From positions 3,348,001 to 3,412,000 of the forward strand of contig OY764903.1 of assembly GCA_963668605.1 (NCBI GenBank): a stretch of DNA of 64,000 nucleotides. The letters are read 5' to 3'. Every line of letters starts with the position of its first letter. Position 1 is the stretch's first letter. Below are positions 33,149 through 41,975 of the stretch, in pieces. The position numbers and the translations under genes were made by a program. The notes beneath the pieces were generated by a model. It was not told the DNA's origin, made no database searches, and saw nothing but the letters and a program-made list of their open reading frames with translations. The DNA comes from G963668605 sp963668605 (GTDB taxonomy: Bacteria; Acidobacteriota; Terriglobia; Bryobacterales; Bryobacteraceae).

Positions 33149-34411
33149 TTACAGCAACCGTCTGGAGCGCGGCGCCGAGACCCTGCGCTCCAAGCGCTCC
33201 AGGCGATGCTGGAGGGCCGGCGAAGCGCAAACCGCGAGAGCGGCCTGCGTCATCTCCAACGCCATCGCGTAATTCTTTTCTCTGTGCTCGTAATGCTTGG
33301 CCAGTTCTTCGAGCGCCTGCACCCGGAACGGATTGCGCGACGCGGCAAGGTCCGTGTAGATGGCGATCGCCGCATCTCCGCGCCCGAGTTTTCTCTCAAG
33401 CTGCGCCACATCCCAAAGCGTGCGGAAGAGTAACTCGTCGGAGATATTCTTCTCCAGACCGCGCCGGAACAGTGCGAGCGCATCGTCAAAGCGTTCCAAA
33501 CGGCGCAGCCAGCGTCCCAACCCGATCAGCTCGGCCGCGTGGTGCAGCGGCGCGTCCACCGGAGAACGGAACGACCACGGTACGATCGCTGTGAGGCAGG
33601 CCAGCGTGAGAATGTCGAGCGCGTTGTGATGGAAGATCGGGGCCAGCTTGAATGCCTCGTGCGTCCGCAAGTATTCGAAATAGACATACGGGATCATCTC
33701 GCCGGGCAGGTCACCTTGCCGCTCGACTCCCAGAATCTGGCGTTCCAGTTCCACAAGCCGGCAATTCTGAAATCGAAGCTTCCATAACCGCCGCGCGCCG
33801 AACAGCAGATCCACGTGCGTCATCCGCTCGAACGGCGGACGCGAGCGCGCAAGGCGATAGCGCGTTTCGAGCAGCGGCTGGTCGTAGCTCTTGCCGTTGT
33901 AAGTGACCAAGACGTCGAACTGCGCTAGATGCTCCGTGAGCGCGTGCAGCAGGCTCGCCTCCTCGTCATAGTCGCGCATGAAGAACTGCTTCAGATGGAA
34001 GCCCCCGGCCGAGATGGCGCCCACGCCAACGAGAAACGCGCAGGTTCCGGTCCCGCCCGCGAGACCCGTAGTTTCGGTATCGAGAAAGCCCCAGCGCAGC
34101 GGCGACGACTGCGTCACGGCGCCATCGGAAATCGCATCGAGCAAATCGCCGGGCAGGTCGGACAGATCCGAGATATCGATGTTCCCGTGCCGGCGGCTGC
34201 GCTCCCACGTGCGCTCCATCTCATAATGCTTACCGGCCGGATTCTCCACCTCCCGGCCGCCGAGCAACTCGAACGCATCGGGGCCGACGTGAGGCAACTC
34301 CGCATAGCCGGCCGGGGGCTCCGGCGCCGCGAGTTTAGCGCCATCCGCATACTTGCGGTCAATGCGCGCGATGCGCCGTCGCAATTCGGCCAGTTGCTCC
34401 TGAAAATCCAT
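33149..34411 (-). CDS. YprB-like RNase H-fold exonuclease with TPR tail
   Basis: A 420-residue protein with a predicted 3'-5' exonuclease core of the RNase H/DEDD type: LDTETTGLAGGTGTCAFLVG carries the first acidic pair (about residue 110), VLVTYNGKSYDQPLLETRYR the second, and HNALDILTLACL the third. The C-terminal third (about 290-400) holds TPR-like helices. YprB-family proteins are uncharacterised putative nucleases. The start lies 2 bp after the ABC-F stop, so the two are probably co-translated. It converges on pgi with no gap. Confidence 0.85.
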   Translation of the reverse strand: MDFQEQLAELRRRIARIDRKYADGAKLAAPEPPAGYAELPHVGPDAFELLGGREVENPAGKHYEMERTWERSRRHGNIDISDLSDLPGDLLDAISDGAVTQSSPLRWGFLDTETTGLAGGTGTCAFLVGVGAISAGGFHLKQFFMRDYDEEASLLHALTEHLAQFDVLVTYNGKSYDQPLLETRYRLARSRPPFERMTHVDLLFGARRLWKLRFQNCRLVELERQILGVERQGDLPGEMIPYVYFEYLRTHEAFKLAPIFHHNALDILTLACLTAIVPWSFRSPVDAPLHHAAELIGLGRWLRRLERFDDALALFRRGLEKNISDELLFRTLWDVAQLERKLGRGDAAIAIYTDLAASRNPFRVQALEELAKHYEHREKNYAMALEMTQAALAVCASPALQHRLERLERRVSAPRSRRLL

Positions 34412-34413
34412 AC

Positions 34414-36330
34414 TCAGGAATTCGCTTCAATGCTCCCGGAGACTTCTTCCCACTCCTGCATCAACATGTCCACCTGCGTGCGGCGCTCGTCGAGCAAGCC
34501 CGTCACGCGCAGCGTCTCTTCCACGCTACGGAAGTCCGATAGCTGCCGCTCGTAGTCGGCAATCTGAGCCTCCGCCGCGGCCACCTCACGCTCCACGGCG
34601 CCGAGGCGTTCCTCCATCTGCCGCATCAGCATCGGATTCAGCCGTTTTTTCGATGTTTCCGCCGCCACGGTCTTACACTCGTCTCCGTTGGCAGCCGGCG
34701 CTTCGGGTTCCGGAACGGCATTCGCAGCCCGATCCTTGCGCCATTGATAGTCCTCGTAATTGCCGGGATAGACCTGCACGCCGCCGTCCCCGACTTCAAA
34801 GATGCGCGTCGCCAGCTTGTCGATGAAATAGCGGTCGTGCGAGACGAAGACCACAGTCCCGGAATACTTCTCGATGGCATCGAGCAGAACGTCCTTGGCG
34901 CGCATGTCGAGGTGGTTGGTAGGTTCGTCGAGCAGCAGAAAATTCGTCGGGTGCAGCAGCAAGCGCGCCAGTGCATAGCGGTTGCGTTCGCCGCCGGAGA
35001 GCACACCGATACGCTTGAAGACATCGTCTTCGGAGAAGCGGAAACAGCCGAGCAGCGAGCGCAACTCCGTGTTCGTAGCCTTTTCCGAAATGCTTGAGAG
35101 ATCGTCGAAAATTGTCGCCTCTGGATTCAGTTCCTTGTATTGGTCCTGCGCGAAATAGTCCGGCTCGACATTGTGGCCGAGCTTGTACTCGCCGCTCGTC
35201 AACGGTTCGCTGCCGGCCAGCAGCTTGATCAGCGTCGACTTCCCCGCCCCGTTCACGCCGACTAGCGCCACGCGATCGCCGCGCTCGACCAGAAAGTTTA
35301 CATTGCGCAGCACGGACTTCGCACCGTAACTCTTGGAAACGTTGGAAAACTCCGCCACAACGCGGCCGCTCTGCTTTGGCTGCGGAAAACGGAAATGAAT
35401 CGTCACCTCTTCCGGCGGAATTTCGATACGCTCAATCTTCTCAAGTTCCTTGATGCGGCTCTGCACCTGCTTGGCCTTCGTCGCCTGCGCTCGAAACCGG
35501 CTGATGAACGCTTCGAGCTGCTCGATGCGGTCGTGCTGATTCTTGTAGGCGGCCGCCAACTGCGCGCGCCGCTCTTCTTTTTGCAGCAGATACTTCGTAT
35601 AACCGCCCGTGTAGAAGTGTGCGCGCTTGTTCCAGACCTCAACGAGTTTCGTCACCGTGACATCGAGAAAATAGCGGTCGTGCGAGACCAGCACAAAGGC
35701 GTTGGGGTACGACTTCAGATAGCCTTCCAGCCAGTTGCGCGCCTCAAGATCGAGGTGGTTTGTCGGCTCGTCAAGAAGGAGCAAGTTGGGTTTCTCGAGC
35801 AGCAATTTCGCCAGCGCGATGCGCATCTGCCAGCCGCCGGAGAACTCCTCGGTGCGCCGCTCCCAATCCTCGCGCGCGAAGCCGAGTCCCGTGAGTACGC
35901 TGCCCACCTGCGACTCCAGCGTGTAGCCATCGCGTGAGTGGATCTCGTTCTCCACCTGATGGAACCGCTCCGCCACCTGCGCATACTCTTCGCCGGCGGG
36001 ATCGAGTTCCGCCATGCGCTGTGTGAGCGTCTCGACTTCGACTTGCAGCGCCTTCACATCGGCAAACACCGAGAGGCATTCGGCGAAGACGCTGCGGCCG
36101 GAAAGCTGCAAGCCGTCCTGCGGCAGGTAGCCCAAGGTGAGCCCCTTCATCGTCGTCATCGCACCCATGTCGAGGGACTCCTGGCCAGCCAGAATCCGCA
36201 GCAGCGTCGTCTTGCCGCTCCCGTTGGAGCCGACCAATCCGCAGCGGTCACGGTTCGTAATCAGCCAGTTAAGATCATCAAAGAGGAGTTTGGGCCCGAA
36301 TCGCTTCCCGGCCGCTATGAGCTGAATCAT
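34414..36330 (-). CDS. ABC-F family ribosome-associated ATPase
   Basis: A 638-residue soluble protein with two ABC domains and no membrane helices: Walker A boxes GSNGSGKTTLLRIL and GVNGAGKSTLIKLL, signatures SGGWQMRIALAKLL and LSGGERNRYALARLL, and Walker B LLLLDEPTNHLDL twice. The linker between them is the P-site tRNA-interaction motif typical of ABC-F (KNQHDRIEQLEAFISRFRA), and the C-terminus is a long coiled coil as in Uup/YheS. ABC-F proteins rescue or modulate ribosomes. It is the first gene of a two-gene unit with the YprB-like nuclease. Confidence 0.94.
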   Translation of the reverse strand: MIQLIAAGKRFGPKLLFDDLNWLITNRDRCGLVGSNGSGKTTLLRILAGQESLDMGAMTTMKGLTLGYLPQDGLQLSGRSVFAECLSVFADVKALQVEVETLTQRMAELDPAGEEYAQVAERFHQVENEIHSRDGYTLESQVGSVLTGLGFAREDWERRTEEFSGGWQMRIALAKLLLEKPNLLLLDEPTNHLDLEARNWLEGYLKSYPNAFVLVSHDRYFLDVTVTKLVEVWNKRAHFYTGGYTKYLLQKEERRAQLAAAYKNQHDRIEQLEAFISRFRAQATKAKQVQSRIKELEKIERIEIPPEEVTIHFRFPQPKQSGRVVAEFSNVSKSYGAKSVLRNVNFLVERGDRVALVGVNGAGKSTLIKLLAGSEPLTSGEYKLGHNVEPDYFAQDQYKELNPEATIFDDLSSISEKATNTELRSLLGCFRFSEDDVFKRIGVLSGGERNRYALARLLLHPTNFLLLDEPTNHLDMRAKDVLLDAIEKYSGTVVFVSHDRYFIDKLATRIFEVGDGGVQVYPGNYEDYQWRKDRAANAVPEPEAPAANGDECKTVAAETSKKRLNPMLMRQMEERLGAVEREVAAAEAQIADYERQLSDFRSVEETLRVTGLLDERRTQVDMLMQEWEEVSGSIEANS

Positions 36331-36390
36331 GTTCCATCTTCATTGTCTCATTTGCTCGCCGGAGTACAGGCACAGCAAGTTCTTCGGAGG

Positions 36391-36486
36391 GCAGACGCCC
36401 TCGTCTGCGAGCGAGCCCCTGCTCGCTCAGCCTGCTGGCACCGCGCGGAAACCGGCCAGGGGGCCGGTTGCGTTTCGGGGGAAACG
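36391..36486. repeat. Four consecutive short hairpins with 4-nt loops
   Basis: Perfect small hairpins follow one another: GCAGACG-CCCT-CGTCTGC (36391-36408), GAGCGAGC-CCCT-GCTCGCTC (36409-36428), AACCGGCC-AGGG-GGCCGGTT (36450-36469) and CGTTTC-GGGG-GAAACG (36471-36486). The first two touch and share loop CCCT; the third has its complement AGGG. They fill the divergent gap between the ABC-F ATPase and a small exported protein. No long T-run follows any stem. The hairpins are seen directly; function unknown. Confidence 0.75.
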
Positions 36487-36540
36487 CCTTCCGGGTGCAT
36501 TGAAAACACCTCGCGCGGGTTGTAGTGTATAGACAGGCAG

Positions 36541-37002
36541 GTGCGGCGAGTGAAGAACATTCTGATTATCTTGTGTTCCCTGGGTCTCTGTTTCGGAGCA
36601 GCCCCACAGAAGAAAAGTGGGTCCGGCGGAAACAACCCGACCACGCTGCTGACGCGACTACGCGACGACACCAGGCAGGCGATGGGCAACGTCGAAATGC
36701 AGGACAAGGACCGCAAGAAGCTCACCAAGGCCATTGAGAAGCTCGACAAGAATCTGGATGCGCGCGCACAAGGCAAGGCGCTCAATGCGGGCGACATCCG
36801 CAAGGCCCTGGACGAGATCGGCAGCGTGAGCAAGTCCTTCAAGGAAGAGGACAAGAATACGGTGTACGAGGACATGCGCAACATCCGCGACCAGCGTCTC
36901 GACCAGGATAAGAAGACCGCCCAGAAGAAACTTCCTTCGCAAAAGCGCGACACGTTAGGGATGCCGCGCTATCCGGCGTCCCGCAATCCGCGGCGGTACT
37001 GA
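36541..37002 (+). CDS. Small exported charged protein
   Basis: A 153-residue protein with a signal-like start (RVKNILIILCSLGLCFGAAP) and a strongly charged helical body rich in Lys/Asp (MQDKDRKKLTKAIEKLDKNL; SKSFKEEDKNTVYEDMRNIR), ending MPRYPASRNPRRY. GTG at 36541 or at 36550 could be the start; the first gives a better n-region. No family recognised. It is transcribed away from the ABC-F gene across the hairpin cluster, and a GC-rich hairpin follows it. Confidence 0.7.
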   Translation: MRRVKNILIILCSLGLCFGAAPQKKSGSGGNNPTTLLTRLRDDTRQAMGNVEMQDKDRKKLTKAIEKLDKNLDARAQGKALNAGDIRKALDEIGSVSKSFKEEDKNTVYEDMRNIRDQRLDQDKKTAQKKLPSQKRDTLGMPRYPASRNPRRY

Positions 37003-37045
37003 GACAAAAGAGGCACGCCCAAAAGGGGAAGTCGAGGGAAATTGC

Positions 37046-37074
37046 GGGGAGCGCGTCAGGACGGCGCGCTCCCC
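37046..37074. terminator. GC-rich hairpin between convergent genes
   Basis: GGGGAGCGCG (37046-37055) pairs perfectly with CGCGCTCCCC (37065-37074) around a 9-nt loop. It lies in the 82-bp gap between two convergent genes and could stop transcription from both, although no T-run follows on either strand. Confidence 0.55.
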
Positions 37075-37084
37075 CGGGCAGTGC

Positions 37085-40000
37085 TTAGAAAACGAGCGTC
37101 AATGCGAACTGGAAGGAGCGCGGAGGCTCCTGAGCCGTGATCTTTCCGAACGAACTGTTCGTCGGATCCGTCGTCGGCCCGCGCAGCACCGGTTCGTTCA
37201 AAAGGTTGAACGTATCGGCGCGGAACTTCATCTTAAAGCGCTCGTTGATCGGGAACGTCTTGTTGAGCGAGAAGTCCCAGCGGCGCTGAGAGTCGAGGCG
37301 AATGTTGCTGAAGCGTAGCGGGGACGTGCGAATGTTGCTGGCCAGCGCGTTGCGCGAGTTCTTGTCGAAGACGTCGGTATTGAACCAGCGGTCCGCGTTG
37401 CGTTGGTCTGATGGCAGCACGATCTTGCTCGAGTCGCCGGTGAACAGGAGTTGTCCCCAGGCGATCGGTTGGCCGCTCTGGCGCTGGTAGGCGCCGCTCA
37501 ACTGCCACCCGCCCGCGACGAACTGCAGCGGTTTGTTCATGGTGGCGCCGAACTTGCGGCCCTTGCCGAAAGGCAGTTCCCAGATGCCGCTGCCGGTGAT
37601 GCGGTGCGCGCGATCGACATCGGAAAGCCCTTCATACGGCATCGGATCAGAAGCGTTCAGGAAGCTCGTGGCTTCCATCGCCCGAGACCAGGTGTAGGAC
37701 AGTTGCGTCGTGAAACCGCGCGACAGACGCTTATCCGCGCGCATTTGCAGCGAGTGATACCAGGAGTACCCGACCGGGTCGCTGTAGGTGATGTTGCCGA
37801 ACTGAGGATAGGGCTTCAACAGGGACTCGCGCGAAGTCGTCGTGCTGGTGTACTGCGGATTCAGGCCATAGAGCGGGTTCGGGAACTGCGCTCCCAGGTA
37901 GTCGATCGTAGCCTGATCGCGCGTCGGCAACGTGCTGAGATACTGCGCGGGCGTGCCGTTGATGTTGCGGGTAGCGCCGAGCCGGGTTCCGCGATTGCCC
38001 ACATACGAGGCTTCCACCATGAAACTGGACGGAAGTTGCTGTTGGACGCCGAACGACCAGCGTTGCGAGTACGGCGGCACGCGGTCGTTTGCGAAAAAAG
38101 TGATCGCCTGGCCCAGGTTCGTCTCTAGGCCGCCCGACGCGCCGAGCGGACTGAGCAGGCCACCAGGTAGCGGATTGGCGAGGGTAGTCTTGAACGTGAG
38201 ACCGTTGTCGCTGGTCGCTTCGATTGGCGTCGATTGGCTAAAACCCGCCAGATTGGCGCCAGTTTTGAACGCGCCTATCGAACCGTAGTAGATGCCATAG
38301 CCGGTGCGGATCACGGTCTTCGGCGTAAGCTGATAGGCGAGACCGATGCGCGGCATCCACGACAAGGCCGGACCTGACCAGAAGCTACGCGAACTGCCGT
38401 TGGCGCCCGCGAAACCGAGTCCGCCGTTGATCTTGAAATTGGCCACCGAGACCTCCGGGATCGGGCTCTTGGCGTAATTCGCGATCGCTCGAGCGGAAAT
38501 CGGGTTGACTTGATCGAACAAGAAGGCCGTAGCCGAACGGTCGAAGCGCTCAGTGATGGGCGACTCATGCTCGGCGCGCAAGCCGATGTTCAGGGTCAGC
38601 TTGCGGGTGATCTTCCAGTCGTCGTGGAAGTAGACGCCCAGGTACTTATCCTGTTGCGCAAAGCTCCCGCTGCGGGTCATGTTGCCGCCGGGGATTCCCA
38701 GGAGCAGAGCGGTGAGCTCGCCACCGACTGGCGGAGCCGTCGAATTGTCCAGAGGCCCGCGGCCCCACAAGCTATTGAACGTGAGTATCGGAGCGTTGTC
38801 GCCCGAATGACGGTTGCTAAAGACTCGGTAGATGCGGAAATCCGGGCCGAAGCGGAAGCTGTGGTTGCCCTTCATCCAGGTAAAGTTGCCGCTGAAAGTG
38901 TGCACTAACGAGGATGCGGCTCCGTCACCGGACTCCGACGCGCTCAGTGCGGTGAGCGAACCGACGGTCGTGTTCGGAATGGCGCCCTGTCCTTTCGGAA
39001 TCAGATTCGCCAGGTTCGAGGAAAAGCCGAGTGTGGTCAGATCGAGACCCGTGCTGACGCGGCGCTCCGGAAATTCCTGCTGCGTCATCCCGTAACGGAA
39101 GTTCAGTACCAGGCTGGAACTGAACATGTGCACATCGTCGAGCATGATGCCGCGATTGATGCGGTTCAGGATGATTCCGTTCACGTCGTTCCCGAACGAA
39201 CGGTTCTTGTCTTCCTGCCAGTAGTCGCGGTGTATGCGGACAAACATGCGGTTCTTCTCGTTGAAAGCATGATCGAAGCGGCCAATCGTAGTCCAGTAGT
39301 CCTCGATGGCCTTAGAGGCGAGGAAGTAGTTGTTGCGGCCATCGATGGTGCCGGGTTGGTTGGGCGTGGGCCACAGGTTCAGCAGTTTCTTCCCCACCGG
39401 ATCGAGCCGGCTGGCGGGAATGATGTTGCCGCTGAACGGCAACCGGCTGAAACGTCCATTCGGCGCCGCGGCGATCGTGGCGGGATCGTAGATCTGATAA
39501 TTCGCGCCGACCTTCAGGAGGTCCGAAAGGTCGCCATTGCGCCAGGCATCGCGCGGCACGGAAGATGTGCTCGTACCGACGTTCGGATCGCCAAACTTGT
39601 TTGCTTCCCAAGTGAAATGCCAGAACGTCTTGTTCTTACCGTTATAGACTTTGGGAATCACGATCGGGCCGCCGCCGGCCAGGCCGTAGCGGTTGTCCTG
39701 ATAGATGGGCAGCTTCGTTCCGGAACGATTCTGGAAAATGGTGGGCGTATCGAGCTTGGAGTGCCGCAGCCACCACCACGCCGAACCGTGAATGTCGTTG
39801 GTGCCGCCCTTCGTGCTGATGTTGACGACCGAGCCGGGAGTATGGCCGACGCCGGCGTCGTAGGATGACGTCTGCACTTTGAACTCGCCGATGGAGGCCT
39901 GCGGCGGAGAAAACGCCACACGAACGTTGGCGCTGTCCGAGAACGTGTTAGGCACGCCGTCGATGGTGAACTCGTTGTTGAAAAGTCCGCTGCCATCGGT

Positions 40001-40549
40001 GGAGAACTGTGACGGGGCGTTGTTGAATGGCGCTTTGCGCAAACGCATGTCAGTGCCGTTCGTGGTGCCCGGAGCGAGCAGTATAAACTCCATCGCGTTG
40101 CCCGAAAACAGGGGCAGTTCGAGGACGCGGCGTTCATCGACCACTTGGCCGAGTGTCGAATCGGTGGTTGCGAGCAGCGGCGACTCCGCCGTGACTTCGA
40201 CCGACTCGGCAACGTCGCCGACCGACAACTGGACATTAAGTTCGATGCTATCGTTGACGCGGACCAAAATGTTCTCGCGTATGAATTTCTTGAAGCCCGT
40301 CATCTCTGTGCTGACCGTGTAAGTGCCAGGCACAAGATACGGAATCGAGTAGTTGCCGGAGTCGTTCGTTTTAGATACGGCAACGACACCGGTTGAGGCG
40401 TTCGTGGCGCGGACTTCGACACCAGGCGCGGTTGCGCCGGTCCCGTCCGTTACACGGCCGACGATCGTGCCGCGCGCATCTTGCGCCAAGGCGGCAAGAG
40501 GCACGAGCAGTAAAAGCATTCCGAGGCAAACTAGGAGCTTTCTTTTCAT
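37085..40549 (-). CDS. Oar-like TonB-dependent receptor
   Basis: A 1154-residue outer-membrane protein. After a signal peptide (MKRKLLVCLGMLLLLVPLAA, cut near LAQ) comes a carboxypeptidase-regulatory-like beta-sandwich (GTIVGRVTDGTGATAPGVEV, about 26-110), a plug domain (about 120-250), then a 22-strand-type barrel ending with aromatic FQFALTLVF. These Oar-like receptors are greatly expanded in acidobacteria; the substrate is unknown. The ATG at 40549 is chosen because it starts the signal peptide; the frame stays open to 40633. No TonB, ExbB or SusD-like gene is adjacent. Confidence 0.93.
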   Translation of the reverse strand: MKRKLLVCLGMLLLLVPLAALAQDARGTIVGRVTDGTGATAPGVEVRATNASTGVVAVSKTNDSGNYSIPYLVPGTYTVSTEMTGFKKFIRENILVRVNDSIELNVQLSVGDVAESVEVTAESPLLATTDSTLGQVVDERRVLELPLFSGNAMEFILLAPGTTNGTDMRLRKAPFNNAPSQFSTDGSGLFNNEFTIDGVPNTFSDSANVRVAFSPPQASIGEFKVQTSSYDAGVGHTPGSVVNISTKGGTNDIHGSAWWWLRHSKLDTPTIFQNRSGTKLPIYQDNRYGLAGGGPIVIPKVYNGKNKTFWHFTWEANKFGDPNVGTSTSSVPRDAWRNGDLSDLLKVGANYQIYDPATIAAAPNGRFSRLPFSGNIIPASRLDPVGKKLLNLWPTPNQPGTIDGRNNYFLASKAIEDYWTTIGRFDHAFNEKNRMFVRIHRDYWQEDKNRSFGNDVNGIILNRINRGIMLDDVHMFSSSLVLNFRYGMTQQEFPERRVSTGLDLTTLGFSSNLANLIPKGQGAIPNTTVGSLTALSASESGDGAASSLVHTFSGNFTWMKGNHSFRFGPDFRIYRVFSNRHSGDNAPILTFNSLWGRGPLDNSTAPPVGGELTALLLGIPGGNMTRSGSFAQQDKYLGVYFHDDWKITRKLTLNIGLRAEHESPITERFDRSATAFLFDQVNPISARAIANYAKSPIPEVSVANFKINGGLGFAGANGSSRSFWSGPALSWMPRIGLAYQLTPKTVIRTGYGIYYGSIGAFKTGANLAGFSQSTPIEATSDNGLTFKTTLANPLPGGLLSPLGASGGLETNLGQAITFFANDRVPPYSQRWSFGVQQQLPSSFMVEASYVGNRGTRLGATRNINGTPAQYLSTLPTRDQATIDYLGAQFPNPLYGLNPQYTSTTTSRESLLKPYPQFGNITYSDPVGYSWYHSLQMRADKRLSRGFTTQLSYTWSRAMEATSFLNASDPMPYEGLSDVDRAHRITGSGIWELPFGKGRKFGATMNKPLQFVAGGWQLSGAYQRQSGQPIAWGQLLFTGDSSKIVLPSDQRNADRWFNTDVFDKNSRNALASNIRTSPLRFSNIRLDSQRRWDFSLNKTFPINERFKMKFRADTFNLLNEPVLRGPTTDPTNSSFGKITAQEPPRSFQFALTLVF

Positions 40550-40711
40550 ATTCTGAAGTAACCTTCCCAAAGCAATCTGTTGACAGAATAGTCCCTTCAA
40601 CAGCGGAACACAAGGCACTTCCACCATGCGCATTGTGGTCTTTGGTGCGGCTCTGGTCTAACAAGAGAAACTCGGCAATGGCCAGCCCGGAAGCAGGAGG
40701 AAATTACGGAG

Positions 40712-40860
40712 TATCCTTTATTCGTTTACTTACTCACATTCGCCGCCAGTTTCGTCTTCGCGCAGGACTCGCCACGAACAAATCCATCATGAAACTCGCC
40801 AAATCCGGACTCCCCCAGGATCTCGTCGTCGGCATGTGCGACGCGGCGCTCTCGATGGGC
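40712..40860 (+). pseudogene. Possible frameshifted exported-protein remnant upstream of pheS
   Basis: One frame reads a signal-peptide-like YPLFVYLLTFAASFVFAQ and stops at TGA 40790-40792. A neighbouring frame then reads IMKLAKSGLPQDLVVGMCDA from about 40786, a phrase like the short helical motif found in exported acidobacterial proteins. Together they suggest one small gene broken by a frameshift. Low confidence; it could be chance. Confidence 0.3.
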
Positions 40861-40938
40861 AAGATGCAAACGTTCCGCTTGATGGAATCGTCTGGCCGAT
40901 GGGCATTCGGCTTCGATACAATAGGAGTTTCACTCAAC

Positions 40939-41961
40939 ATGTTGGAAGCAAACTTGTCGGAACTGGAGTCTGCAGCGCGCAAACGCATCGAGAGCGCGGG
41001 CACTCCGGAAGAACTGGAAGCGGTACGCGTGGAGGCCCTCGGGCGCAAGGGAGCTCTCGCTGAAGTCAGCAAGGGCATGGGCAAACTCTCGCCCGACGAC
41101 CGCGTGCGCGTCGGGAAGTTGCTCAACGCCGCGAAGCGTGGACTCGCGCAAGCTCTCGAAGCCCGCAAGACGCAGTTTGACGCCGCGGCGCTGGCGATAC
41201 GGCTCGACGCCGAATGGCTCGATCTGACCTACCCCGCCCCGGGGCCGCGCGCCGGCAGTCTGCATCCCATCACGAAGATTCAGGCCGAGATCGAAGACCT
41301 GTTCACCTCGCTCGGCTTCGCCGTACTGGACGGCCCGGAGGTGGAGACCGAGTACCACAACTTCGACGCGCTGAACATTCCATCCACGCATCCTGCTCGC
41401 GACATGCAGGATACCTTCTGGATCACGGATGGGAATCTGCTGCGCACGCATACGTCGCCGGTGCAGGTGCGCGGCATGGAACGGCTCGGTCCGCCGCTGC
41501 GTATGATCGCGCCCGGACGCGTTTTCCGCAACGAGGAGGTCGACGCCTCGCACGAACACACGTTCTATCAACTCGAAGGCATGATGATCGACCGCGAAAT
41601 CTCCGTTGCGCACCTGATCTATTTCATGAAGACGCTGCTCAGCGCCATTTTCCAGCGCGACGTCAGCGTGCGCCTGCGGCCCGGCTATTTCCCGTTCGTC
41701 GAACCGGCCTTCGAGTTGGACATCCGCTGCCTGATCTGCGCCGGGGCGGGTTGCCCGGTCTGCAAGCAGAGCGGCTGGCTGGAGTTACTGCCCTGCGGAC
41801 TGGTACATCCCAACGTGCTGCGCACCAGCGGCATCGATCCGGAACAGTGGAACGGGTTTGCCTTCGGCCTGGGCCTGACGCGTCTGGCGATGATGCGCTA
41901 CGCCATCGACGACATACGCCAATTGCAGGGCGGCGATTTAAGATTCCTGCGGCAGTTCTGA
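40939..41961 (+). CDS. pheS: Phenylalanine-tRNA ligase alpha subunit
   Basis: PheS is the catalytic subunit of the alpha2beta2 PheRS that charges tRNA-Phe. The 340 residues start MLEANLSELESAARKRIESA (coiled-coil arm) and include GFAVLDGPEVETEYHNFDAL, DTFWITDGNLLRTHTSPVQV and the C-terminal AFGLGLTRLAMMRYAIDDIR. The open frame runs far upstream to 40393, but homology begins at this ATG. pheT starts 14 nt after the pheS stop. In many genomes pheST sits near rplT; here it is 13 kb away. Confidence 0.97.
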   Translation: MLEANLSELESAARKRIESAGTPEELEAVRVEALGRKGALAEVSKGMGKLSPDDRVRVGKLLNAAKRGLAQALEARKTQFDAAALAIRLDAEWLDLTYPAPGPRAGSLHPITKIQAEIEDLFTSLGFAVLDGPEVETEYHNFDALNIPSTHPARDMQDTFWITDGNLLRTHTSPVQVRGMERLGPPLRMIAPGRVFRNEEVDASHEHTFYQLEGMMIDREISVAHLIYFMKTLLSAIFQRDVSVRLRPGYFPFVEPAFELDIRCLICAGAGCPVCKQSGWLELLPCGLVHPNVLRTSGIDPEQWNGFAFGLGLTRLAMMRYAIDDIRQLQGGDLRFLRQF

Positions 41962-41975
41962 GAGCGCATACCGAA

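Noticed and set aside
40393..40938. Upstream extension of the pheS frame
   Set aside because: It overlaps the divergent receptor gene and lacks PheS features; the coiled-coil arm begins at 40939.
41214..41975. Upstream extension of the pheT frame
   Set aside because: It overlaps pheS completely; homology to PheT begins at the ATG 41976.
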